Positions 7,990-14,068 of a stretch of 64,000 bases of DNA are shown in pieces. Every line of letters begins with the position of its first letter. Position 1 is the stretch's first letter. The stretch is taken from the NCBI RefSeq assembly GCF_014202315.1, contig NZ_JACHGN010000001.1, forward strand, positions 271,757 to 335,756. Direction: 5' to 3'. Made by a program: the position numbers and the translations under genes. Source of the DNA: Thermocatellispora tengchongensis. Lineage in GTDB: Bacteria; Actinomycetota; Actinomycetes; Streptosporangiales; Streptosporangiaceae. Below the pieces are notes generated by a model. It saw nothing but the letters and a program-made list of their open reading frames with translations. It was not told the origin of the DNA and made no database searches.

Positions 7990-8685
7990 ATGACATGGCC
8001 GACGGGGACCTTCATGGCAGCCCTTGACCAGCGCGCCCGGGACGAGTTCCTCGCCTTGGGCGAGCCGCGCAGGCACGAGTCGGGCGAGGTGCTCATCCAC
8101 CAGCACGACCTCCGGTGCGACCGCGTCTACCTGCTGCGCTCGGCTCGTACGGGCGCCTCGGCATGCGCGAAGGTCACCGCGAACCTCGACAACGGGATGG
8201 AGATCCTGCTCGGCGTACGGGTGCACGGTGACCTCATCGGCGAGATGGGCGTGCTGCGCGGGGCGCCCCGCTCGGCCACGGTCACCGTGTGCTCGCCGAG
8301 CCTGGCGTATCGGATCCCGGCCTCGGCCTTCCTCGCTTTCCTCGACCGCAACCCGCGCGTCGGGGTCGCGCTCGCCGGGATGATCGCGGAACGGTTGCAG
8401 TGGGCCAACCAGCGCCGCCTCGACTTCGCGGCCTTTGACGTCCAGGCACGGCTGGCGCGGGTGATCGGCGAACTCGCCCGGAGGCACGGCGTCGCGGTCC
8501 CCGATGGCACCGACCTCGGCGTCACCCTGTCCCAGCAGGAGCTGGGCCTGCTGGTGGGAGCCCGCGACGCGGCCGTCGGCAAGGCCATGCGCGCCCTCCG
8601 CGAAGGCGGCGCCCTCCGCACCCGCTACCGCCGGATCATCATCACCGATCCGGTCCGCCTGGAAGCGGCCCAGAGGGCCACCTGA
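7990..8685 (+). CDS. Crp/Fnr-family transcriptional regulator
   Basis: A 231-residue regulator with an N-terminal cyclic-nucleotide-binding-type jelly roll ('GVRVHGDLIGEMGVLRGAPRSATVTV', close to the phosphate-binding cassette) and a C-terminal Crp helix-turn-helix ('VTLSQQELGLLVGARDAAVGKAMRAL'). ATG 7990 is chosen over the in-frame ATG at 7933 because GGAGG stands 7 nt upstream of it. The segment between strands ('SARTGASACAKVTANLDNG') is irregular compared with relatives. There are no Fnr-type iron-sulphur cysteines. The ligand is unknown; whether cAMP binds needs the Arg of the cassette checked by alignment. Confidence 0.85.
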   Translation: MTWPTGTFMAALDQRARDEFLALGEPRRHESGEVLIHQHDLRCDRVYLLRSARTGASACAKVTANLDNGMEILLGVRVHGDLIGEMGVLRGAPRSATVTVCSPSLAYRIPASAFLAFLDRNPRVGVALAGMIAERLQWANQRRLDFAAFDVQARLARVIGELARRHGVAVPDGTDLGVTLSQQELGLLVGARDAAVGKAMRALREGGALRTRYRRIIITDPVRLEAAQRAT

Positions 8686-8744
8686 CGCACACCCTGCCGA
8701 TCCGGCCCGGCGCGCCGGCCTCCCCGAAAGGGGGGATAAATACG

Positions 8745-8774
8745 TTGCCCGAGCGTTCGCAATCCCCTTACATT
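8745..8774 (+). promoter_or_regulatory. Possible promoter for the leader/tRNA region
   Basis: TTGCCC (8745-8750) and TACATT (8769-8774) are 18 bp apart, in the gene-free stretch 8686-8999 before the tRNA genes. It would start RNA near 8781. Weak but the only such pair seen here. Confidence 0.35.
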
Positions 8775-8814
8775 GGGTGCAAGCTCGCACGAGGAAATAC
8801 GGAAGGAGGCGGGC

Positions 8815-8931
8815 GTGGAAAGCGGACGAATGCAGCGCAGTCAGCCTGCCTGGCCCGTTCCGATGCGTATTCCGGGCGTCCCGGCTCCCATTGGCGCCGA
8901 GGCCGGGTCGCGTTTCCAGGCTGCCGGATAG
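8815..8931 (+). CDS. Possible small ORF (38 aa) in the leader of the tRNA array
   Basis: GTG at 8815 follows a textbook AAGGAGG (8803-8809) with 5-nt spacing and opens 38 codons to TAG at 8929 ('VESGRMQRSQPAWPVPMR..'). It is too short to recognise. It lies between a possible promoter and an intrinsic terminator that precedes the tRNA array, the layout of a leader peptide/attenuator. It may equally be a stand-alone microprotein gene or chance; the ribosome site is the main support. Confidence 0.35.
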   Translation: MESGRMQRSQPAWPVPMRIPGVPAPIGAEAGSRFQAAG

Positions 8932-8951
8932 GCCGCACCGCCTTTCCAGCA

Positions 8952-8982
8952 GCCGTCTCGGGCGCCGCCCGAGGCGGCTTTT
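8952..8982 (+). terminator. Intrinsic terminator before the tRNA array
   Basis: GCCGTCTCGGGC (8952-8963) pairs with GCCCGAGGCGGC (8967-8978), a 12-bp stem with one G-U pair and a 3-nt loop, followed by TTTT. It lies 18 nt before the first tRNA. Confidence 0.6.
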
Positions 8983-8999
8983 CCGTTCGGCACCGTGAA

Positions 9000-9072
9000 A
9001 CGGGCGTAGCTCAATCGGCAGAGCACCGGCCTCCAAAGCCGCGACGCGCGGGTTCGAATCCTGCCGCCCGTG
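9000..9072 (+). tRNA. tRNA-Trp (CCA)
   Basis: Cloverleaf: acceptor ACGGGCG/CGCCCGT, D-arm GCTC..GAGC, anticodon loop CTCCAAA (anticodon CCA), T-arm GCGGG-TTCGAAT-CCTGC. The first anticodon-stem pair is a C-C mismatch, unlike the standard bacterial tRNA-Trp, so it may be a diverged extra copy. No CCA end is encoded. Confidence 0.85.
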
Positions 9073-9147
9073 CCCGCCCGCCGTCGCGCCGACGGACAGG
9101 GGCAGGAGCCCTCGGGGTTTGAGAACTGAACAGCGGAGTACATCGAG

Positions 9148-9221
9148 CGCGGAGTAGCTCAGCCGGACAGAGCGCCTCCCTCATAAGGAGGAGGTCGCCG
9201 GTTCGATCCCGGCCTCCGCGA
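9148..9221 (+). tRNA. tRNA with CAT anticodon (elongator Met or Ile2)
   Basis: Acceptor CGCGGAG/CTCCGCG, D-stem GCTC/GAGC, anticodon stem CCTCC/GGAGG with loop CTCATAA (CAT), T-arm GCCGG-TTCGATC-CCGGC. A paired C1-G72 and the absence of GGG/CCC in the anticodon stem argue against initiator tRNA. Met versus lysidine-modified Ile2 cannot be decided by eye. Confidence 0.85.
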
Positions 9222-9310
9222 CCGAGCCCGTGTCGCCGATGGACAGGCACCCGGCACCCATGGAATCACGAATCCGGCGGTGCAGGTTCTGATCCCGGCA
9301 CGGGTACGCG

Positions 9311-9384
9311 CGGGATGTGGCGCAGCTTGGCAGCGCGCTGCCTTCGGGTGGCAGAGGCCGCCGGTTCGAATCCGGCCATCCCGA
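9311..9384 (+). tRNA. tRNA-Pro (CGG)
   Basis: Acceptor CGGGATG/CATCCCG, D-stem GCGC/GCGC, anticodon stem CTGCC/GGCAG with loop TTCGGGT (CGG), T-arm GCCGG-TTCGAAT-CCGGC. It is followed directly by CCA (9385-9387), the only tRNA of the array where CCA follows. Confidence 0.9.
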
Positions 9385-9398
9385 CCACGCGCGAGCGT

Positions 9399-9472
9399 GC
9401 CGCACAGGCCGAAGTGGTTCAAGGCGCCAGGCTTCCACCCTGGAGGAGCGGGTTCGACTCCCGCGTGCGGCT
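9399..9472 (+). tRNA. tRNA-Gly (TCC)
   Basis: Acceptor GCCGCAC/GTGCGGC, anticodon stem CCAGG/CCTGG with loop CTTCCAC (TCC), T-arm GCGGG-TTCGACT-CCCGC, discriminator T. It starts 11 nt after the encoded CCA of the previous tRNA, so the two are surely co-transcribed. Confidence 0.9.
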
Positions 9473-9585
9473 CCGGCCCCCACGGCGAGGGGCCCATGCC
9501 CTGGTCTGCACCGGTGGGAATGGCGCCCCCCGGGTGGACGCGGGGAATCGCCTGGGCCGGTCCACGCCAACCGGCCAGGCGGAAA

Positions 9586-9657
9586 CGGGACGTGGCGCAG
9601 GGGTAGCGCGCCTGCTCGGGGAGCAGGAGGCCGCACGTTCGAATCGTGCCGTTCCGA
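9586..9657 (+). tRNA. tRNA-Pro (GGG)
   Basis: Acceptor CGGGACG/CGTTCCG (one G-U), D-stem GCGC/GCGC, anticodon stem CCTGC/GCAGG, loop TCGGGGA (anticodon GGG), T-arm GCACG-TTCGAAT-CGTGC. Position 33, normally T, reads C. Second Pro isoacceptor in the array. Confidence 0.8.
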
Positions 9658-9658
9658 C

Positions 9659-9700
9659 GAATGACAGAGGGAATGACAGACGAATGACATGCGAATGACA
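9659..9700. repeat. Four copies of GAATGACA at 11-12 bp spacing
   Basis: GAATGACA at 9659, 9671, 9682 and 9693, in the spacer between tRNA-Pro(GGG) and tRNA-Gln. No function recognised; the roughly helical spacing could suit protein binding or be slippage. Confidence 0.6.
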
Positions 9701-9748
9701 TGCGAGCGCGAGAAACAAAGGACCCGGCGGCCTTTCTCGCGCCGTCCG

Positions 9749-9821
9749 TGCCGGATGGTCCAAATGGCAGGACGCCGCGTTCTGGGCGCGGAAGGTGGGA
9801 GTTCGAATCTCTCTCCGGCAG
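9749..9821 (+). tRNA. tRNA-Gln (CTG)
   Basis: Acceptor TGCCGGA/TCCGGCA, D-stem GTCC/GGAC, anticodon stem CCGCG/CGCGG with loop TTCTGGG (CTG), T-arm GGGAG-TTCGAAT-CTCTC, discriminator G. A U1-A72 acceptor pair is typical of tRNA-Gln. Confidence 0.9.
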
Positions 9822-9836
9822 CCTGCCGCCGGAAAA

Positions 9837-9911
9837 CCTGCTCAGGTCCTCGTGGTGGGGGACACCCGTCTGATAAGCGGGAGATGCCAGGTTCGACTCC
9901 TGGGAGCAGGA
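9837..9911 (+). tRNA. tRNA-Ile (GAT), unusual body
   Basis: Acceptor CCTGCTC/GAGCAGG, D-stem GTCC/GGAC with a 10-nt loop, anticodon stem CCCGT/GCGGG, loop CTGATAA (GAT), T-arm CCAGG-TTCGACT-CCTGG. The loop is the standard tRNA-Ile one, but C1-G72 and the body differ from the usual bacterial tRNA-Ile(GAT). It is probably a diverged extra copy. Confidence 0.75.
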
Positions 9912-9972
9912 CCGAAGGAACAGGACGCCGCCGGTGGGGCGGCCCCGGTTCGGGCGAAGGTGCATGCGCTGC

Positions 9973-11589
9973 TCAGGCCACCAGGTGCTGCTCGGCCAGT
10001 TCGGCCAGCTTCACGGTGCACAGGCCGCCGCGCTCGGTCTTCACGTCCACCACCTTGAGTTGTGTGCCCGGGGCGAGGATGAACTCCTCCTCGCCGGTGA
10101 AGGCGGAGAAGCTGCGGATGCCGACGGCACGCTCGGGAAGCACCTCGAAGAGGGTCCGCCGGCCGCGGCGGCCCAGGAACGCCTGGGCCACGCTGAGCTT
10201 GGAGGTGCAGGAGGAGACGCCCCACCACGTGACGGTCCGGCCGAGCGGGTACTGCGCGCGCAGGTCCAGCGATACGCCGCGCCACAGGGGCTCCTTGCGG
10301 ACCGGCAGGCGGGACACGGCCGAGAACAGCAGGCGCAGGTACGGGAGGTAGGGCACGACTCGGGTGCGGTCCGGGTTGCGGAGGGTGGCGTTGATCTGCC
10401 GGTAGAACGCCGACTCGCAGGTGTAGAGGTAGAGGGCCGCGATCTCGTGGGGCGACAGGCCGCCGTCCGCGCCGGGCGACTGCTTCTCGGCGAACTGGTA
10501 CGACTGCTGCACGTGCCAGTCGAGGCCCGGCAGGAGTTCGGCCACCGGGGCGACGGCCTCGCGGAAGTCCATGACCGGGGTGTCGAACACGCCGCTGATC
10601 GCCGGCAGCTCCAGTCCCTCGTCCTTGACGCTGGCGAGTCGTTCCAGGTAGAGCTGGTGCAGCTCCATCGTGGAGGCGATGAAGGCTCCCATGCGGTCGG
10701 CGGTGTCCGCGTCGGGGCCGCCGGATTGCCCGGGGACCTTGTTCCAGCCCTTGCTGGGCAGCCAGTCGATCTCGTCGGCGCCGAGCGCCTGGAGAGCCGC
10801 GTTCACGTCGGCGAAGTGGTGCCCGTCGCAGAAGATGTCGCCCTGCGCCGCGGGGTTGGCGTGGTCGATGTGCCGGACGTCCACGTCGGGGTACTTCTTC
10901 TGCAGCCGCAGGACGACCTGCTTCAGGCTGCGGGCGTGCACCCCCCACCACGCGAACACCACGCCCCGGTCCTGCTCGTCGGCGTTCTGCTTGGCCGCCA
11001 GGATCTCCTCGACGAGCTTCTCGACGACCGGCCGCCAGAAGGCGGTGTGCTGGTCGGTGGCCATCGCCCCGTCGGCGCTGGCGGTGAGCGCCGCGTTCAG
11101 CAGCAACACGCCCTGGGTGAGCATCGCCTGGAACCACTCCGGCGGCTGTACGGTGTCGTGCTCCTTCAGCAGGGCGCGGATGTCGGCGATCGGCGTCTTC
11201 TTGGGGATCCCGTGCTTCCACATCGCCGCCGCCTTGATGATGCAGCGGATGCTGATGACCCTGCCGAACTGGCTGTCGGCCCAGTCGTGGAAGGTGTTGT
11301 CGAACATGGCGATGCCGGTGGCGCTCTCGGCCCGCGGGTACGGGTTCTGGCCGAAGACGACGACCTTCCACTTGTGCGGCGGGTTGGGCTTGAGCGCCTG
11401 GAAGGTCAGCTCCCGGACCGGTACGACCTGCGGGCTGCGGCCCGGACCGATGAACGTGGCCGCGGCCGGTTGCGCCTCGATGACCGGCTTCAGGAGGGGC
11501 AGCCACGGCTCGCCGCCGCCCGTGAACAGTTCGGCCAGCGCCAGCGGGTCGTTCGGGTCGGGCGAGGTGGGGACGTCGGCGTCGCTCAT
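9973..11589 (-). CDS. Uracil-DNA-glycosylase-like / ADP-ribosyltransferase fusion protein
   Basis: A 538-residue two-domain protein. Residues ~60-270 follow family-1 uracil-DNA glycosylase: water-activating loop 'VVVFGQNPYP' (80-85), 'GVLLLNAALT' with the base-binding Asn at 165, and 'HANP' (243). The catalytic Asp of 'GQDPY' is Asn82, so glycosylase activity is doubtful. Residues ~300-516 match R-S-ExE mono-ADP-ribosyltransferases: 'ALYLYTCESAFYRQIN', Arg437 in 'PLWRGV', 'TWWGVSSCTS' and 'GEEEFILAPGTQLKV' with Glu500 and Glu502. ATG 11589 has GGGAG 8 nt upstream. There is no signal peptide, so it acts inside the cell. The divergent neighbour is a macro-domain protein, a candidate ADP-ribose remover. 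Inferred role: nucleic-acid-directed ADP-ribosylation in defence or repair. Confidence 0.78.
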   Translation of the reverse strand: MSDADVPTSPDPNDPLALAELFTGGGEPWLPLLKPVIEAQPAAATFIGPGRSPQVVPVRELTFQALKPNPPHKWKVVVFGQNPYPRAESATGIAMFDNTFHDWADSQFGRVISIRCIIKAAAMWKHGIPKKTPIADIRALLKEHDTVQPPEWFQAMLTQGVLLLNAALTASADGAMATDQHTAFWRPVVEKLVEEILAAKQNADEQDRGVVFAWWGVHARSLKQVVLRLQKKYPDVDVRHIDHANPAAQGDIFCDGHHFADVNAALQALGADEIDWLPSKGWNKVPGQSGGPDADTADRMGAFIASTMELHQLYLERLASVKDEGLELPAISGVFDTPVMDFREAVAPVAELLPGLDWHVQQSYQFAEKQSPGADGGLSPHEIAALYLYTCESAFYRQINATLRNPDRTRVVPYLPYLRLLFSAVSRLPVRKEPLWRGVSLDLRAQYPLGRTVTWWGVSSCTSKLSVAQAFLGRRGRRTLFEVLPERAVGIRSFSAFTGEEEFILAPGTQLKVVDVKTERGGLCTVKLAELAEQHLVA

Positions 11590-11701
11590 CGTGGGGGCTC
11601 CCGGATCGGCGGGGCGTGCCGGGGACGGCACGAGGGATGGCAGTGGGGGCATTGTGCCGGGTGAAGATCCCGGATGCGAAACAAGATCTGTTTGTCGGTG
11701 C

Positions 11702-11720
11702 CGCACGGTACGTTCGTGCG
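11702..11720. promoter_or_regulatory. Inverted repeat between the ART fusion and macro-domain genes
   Basis: CGCACG-N7-CGTGCG in the 167-bp divergent intergenic region, 36 bp before the macro gene start. Candidate site for joint control of the two genes; no regulator gene is adjacent. Confidence 0.35.
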
Positions 11721-11756
11721 TGCCGGAACCGCCCCTGCTCTCCTCAGGAGTGAGCC

Positions 11757-12434
11757 ATGACCGTCAAGCACGTGAAGCCGCTGCTCAAGGTGGTGTTGGT
11801 GGACGTCAACCCGAGAGTGGTGCAGGAGTGGGGGGCGGCCTTCGCCGACACCCCCGAGGTGGAGATCCACAAAGGCTCGATCCTCACCCAGCACGTCGAT
11901 GCCTGGGTCAGCCCGACCAACTCCCGCGGGCGGATGGACGGCGGGGTCGACGCGGTCATCAAGCGGCACCTCGGTGCGGGGATCCAACTGCGCGTCCAGC
12001 GGGCGATCCGCGACGAGTTCGGCGGGTCGCTGCCGGTGGGCAGCGCCGTGTGCGTACCGTCGGGCGCGACCAACCCGCGATTCCTGATCTCGACCCCCAC
12101 CATGGTGCAGTCGGCGCAGAACGTGAGCGAGACGCTGAACGTGGCCCTGGCGTGCGCCGCCGCCTTCCAGGCCATCCACGTGCAGAACGAGAGGAAGCCG
12201 GGCAGCATCGAGTCGGTGGCGCTGGTCGGCATGGGCGCCGCCACGGGCAAGGTGCCGCCGCGGGTGTGCGCCAACCTGATGTGGACCGGCTACACCCTGT
12301 TCAACGACTACTACTTCCGCGACTACGACGACCTGCGGGCGACGATCTACGCCCAGCTCGACGACATCGACAGCCGCCCGGAGGAGGAGCGGGTGCGGAT
12401 CCAGCCACCCGCCGCCCCGTCCCGCGGCAGATGA
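11757..12434 (+). CDS. Macro-domain (ADP-ribose-binding) protein
   Basis: A 225-residue macro-domain protein. 'VEIHKGSILTQHVDAWVSPTNS' continued by 'RGRMDGGVDAVI' matches the ADP-ribose pocket of Appr-1''-p-processing proteins, with Asn55 and the Gly-Gly-Val-Asp loop (62-65). A second Gly-rich loop 'VGMGAATGKVPP' lies near residue 160. The C-terminus is a charged tail. Start ATG follows AGGAG. Macro domains bind or hydrolyse ADP-ribose, and in DarTG they reverse a toxin's DNA modification. Divergent pairing with an ADP-ribosyltransferase fits such a role. A phage-tail-like macro lineage is an alternative origin. Confidence 0.78.
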   Translation: MTVKHVKPLLKVVLVDVNPRVVQEWGAAFADTPEVEIHKGSILTQHVDAWVSPTNSRGRMDGGVDAVIKRHLGAGIQLRVQRAIRDEFGGSLPVGSAVCVPSGATNPRFLISTPTMVQSAQNVSETLNVALACAAAFQAIHVQNERKPGSIESVALVGMGAATGKVPPRVCANLMWTGYTLFNDYYFRDYDDLRATIYAQLDDIDSRPEEERVRIQPPAAPSRGR

Positions 12435-12585
12435 GGCCGGCGCGACCCGATCCCGCCCGTTGGCGGCTCAGCGGGCAGGTGGTCGCCGCGCGCCTGCCCG
12501 CGCCACCGCTGCGGATGCGGGTGCGCCGCGGCCGCGCGTCATGGCGACCGGCGGTGTCGCCGCGGCGCGGCTCGGCGGAGCCGGT

Positions 12586-13104
12586 CTAGATCGGCGCCGC
12601 GTTCAGGGTGGTCCACAGGACCGCCGAGACCAGGGCCAGGCCCGTCCAGGGGATGGCCCGCGCCACGTGGGCGTGTTTGCGTTGGGCGATCCCCGCGAGG
12701 AGGCGGGCCAGGGACCACGCCTCGGCGACCCTGTCGGCGGGGGTGCCGCCGGTGACCTGGCGTACGCCGGTGATGCCGTACCGGCTGGGGCGGTCCGGGG
12801 AGCGCAGTTCCGGGCGGATCGCCCGCAGCAGGTGGTAGCCGGAGATCAGGACGCCGAGCACGAAGAGCCCGAGCAGACCAAGACCGACGCCGGCGACGAC
12901 CGGCCCCGCCTCGGCGAGCCCGCCCGCGCCCGCCTGCGACGCCACTGTGGCCACGGCGCCCGCGTGCACGACTACCAGCACATTCACCTTTCCCTCGGCG
13001 TGCTGAACATAGTTCTGGAAATTCGCCACCGCGGCGGCGGCCTCCGCGACATCCTCGCGGGTCACGTCCGGCTCCGCGTGGCCCTTCGTTGACCTCATTC
13101 GCAC
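12586..13104 (-). CDS. Pycsar-effector-like (PycTM) membrane protein
   Basis: A 172-residue membrane protein. Layout: a soluble helix (residues 15-38), a hydrophobic segment ~42-58 ('VNVLVVVHAGAVATVAS'), a second ~67-90 ('VVAGVGLGLLGLFVLGVLISG'), a central soluble part, a helix 'AWSLARLLAGIAQRKHAHV' and a last membrane segment ~148-168. This order, with the 'L..LA.i..RK' helix before the final segment, is that of Pycsar effector transmembrane proteins, which bind a cyclic pyrimidine nucleotide and damage the membrane of infected cells. The divergent neighbour encodes a class III cyclase-fold protein. Family assignment is from pattern memory; an unrelated small membrane protein remains possible. 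Confidence 0.6.
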   Translation of the reverse strand: MRMRSTKGHAEPDVTREDVAEAAAAVANFQNYVQHAEGKVNVLVVVHAGAVATVASQAGAGGLAEAGPVVAGVGLGLLGLFVLGVLISGYHLLRAIRPELRSPDRPSRYGITGVRQVTGGTPADRVAEAWSLARLLAGIAQRKHAHVARAIPWTGLALVSAVLWTTLNAAPI

Positions 13105-13188
13105 CCTCCTGCTCCCAAGTGGAGGACGCCACCGCGCGCAGCAATACGTATGAATACCGCTTCGGGTGACAAATCCAAGGAAGTGGGG

Positions 13189-13216
13189 CCAGATTCTGTA
13201 TTAGTAGTGAATCTGG
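13189..13216. promoter_or_regulatory. Inverted repeat in the divergent control region of the cyclase/STAND operon
   Basis: Perfect 8-bp inverted repeat CCAGATTC-N12-GAATCTGG in the 178-bp, comparatively AT-rich gap between the PycTM-like gene and the cyclase-fold gene. Candidate operator acting on both directions. No adjacent regulator is seen. Confidence 0.5.
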
Positions 13217-13282
13217 TGACGCCGCAGGTTTCATACTAGGGATGAGGTGAGTGGGGTCCGGGGAGAGACGGGGCGATAGTTC

Positions 13283-14068
13283 ATGGAATCGGGCAAAACG
13301 CAGCGTGCGCTTGTCGTGTCGAGCGACCTCAAGGGGTACGGGCGCGGCAACGACCGGCGGCAGGAGGCCATGCAGGCCGACTTCGTCGCGCTGCACCGGG
13401 AGGCCGCGCGGGCGGCCGGCCTCGACCGGGACACCTGGGACCGCCAGCCCGGAGGGGACGGGGAGCTCGCGGTGCTGCCCGCGAGCGAGCCGGAGCCGCA
13501 AGTCGTGGACGGGTACGTCCGGGCGCTCGGCGTACTGCTGCGCGAGCACAACGAGGATCGGACGCCGGACGCGCGGCTGCGGCTGCGCGTGAGCGCGGCC
13601 TTCGGCACCGCCTATCCGGCGGCCAACGGATACGCGGGCCAGGCGGTCGTCGAGGCGAGCCGCCTGCTGGCCTGGGAACCGCTCAAGCGGGTCTTCGATA
13701 AGGCGCCCGACGTGGATCTCGCGCTCATTCTCTCCCACCGGGTCTTCGAGGACACCGTGCGACAGGGACACACCTCGCATTCGGTGCGGGAATTCCGCGA
13801 GGTACGGGTCCTGGAGAAGGAGTACGACGCGCCCGCATGGGTCTGGGTGCCCGGCCTCGTCCCCACGGACCTCGATTTCCTCGAAGGTTCAACGAGTGAC
13901 GATTCAACGAGCGACGATTCAACGGACAAATCACTGGAAAACAGGACGAACACCGAAGCGCCGAATAGTGTGCCGAGTGCGGTTTGGCAGCGGGCCGAGG
14001 CGATCACCAACCTGTACGGCCCGGTGGACGCCCGCCGGTCGGTCTTCGGGGTGAACAGGAACGGTTGA
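13283..14068 (+). CDS. Class III nucleotidyl-cyclase-fold protein with C-terminal shared (amyloid-like) motif
   Basis: A 261-residue protein. Residues ~8-180 follow the cyclase homology domain: first metal Asp15 in 'VVSSDLKGYG', second Asp59 in 'GGDGELAVLP', 'RLRLRVSAAFGTAY' and 'NGYAGQAVVEASRLL'. The usual transition-state Asn ('VNxAxR') is Val123, while Arg127 is kept, so activity is uncertain. A low-complexity Ser-Asp-Thr linker (~201-215) leads to the C-terminal 'ITNLYGPVDARRSVFGV' (241-257), nearly repeated at the N-terminus of the next protein. Its stop overlaps the next start (TGATG). It resembles PycC-type cyclases of Pycsar immunity; alternatively it is a degenerate cyclase used as a nucleotide sensor or as the effector of the STAND protein. 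Confidence 0.65.
   Translation: MESGKTQRALVVSSDLKGYGRGNDRRQEAMQADFVALHREAARAAGLDRDTWDRQPGGDGELAVLPASEPEPQVVDGYVRALGVLLREHNEDRTPDARLRLRVSAAFGTAYPAANGYAGQAVVEASRLLAWEPLKRVFDKAPDVDLALILSHRVFEDTVRQGHTSHSVREFREVRVLEKEYDAPAWVWVPGLVPTDLDFLEGSTSDDSTSDDSTDKSLENRTNTEAPNSVPSAVWQRAEAITNLYGPVDARRSVFGVNRNG

Noticed and set aside
9842-11506. Alternative minus-strand open frame overlapping the ART fusion gene and a tRNA
   Set aside because: Arg/Gly/Pro-rich shadow translation with no family features; the real gene is in another frame with UDG and ART motifs.
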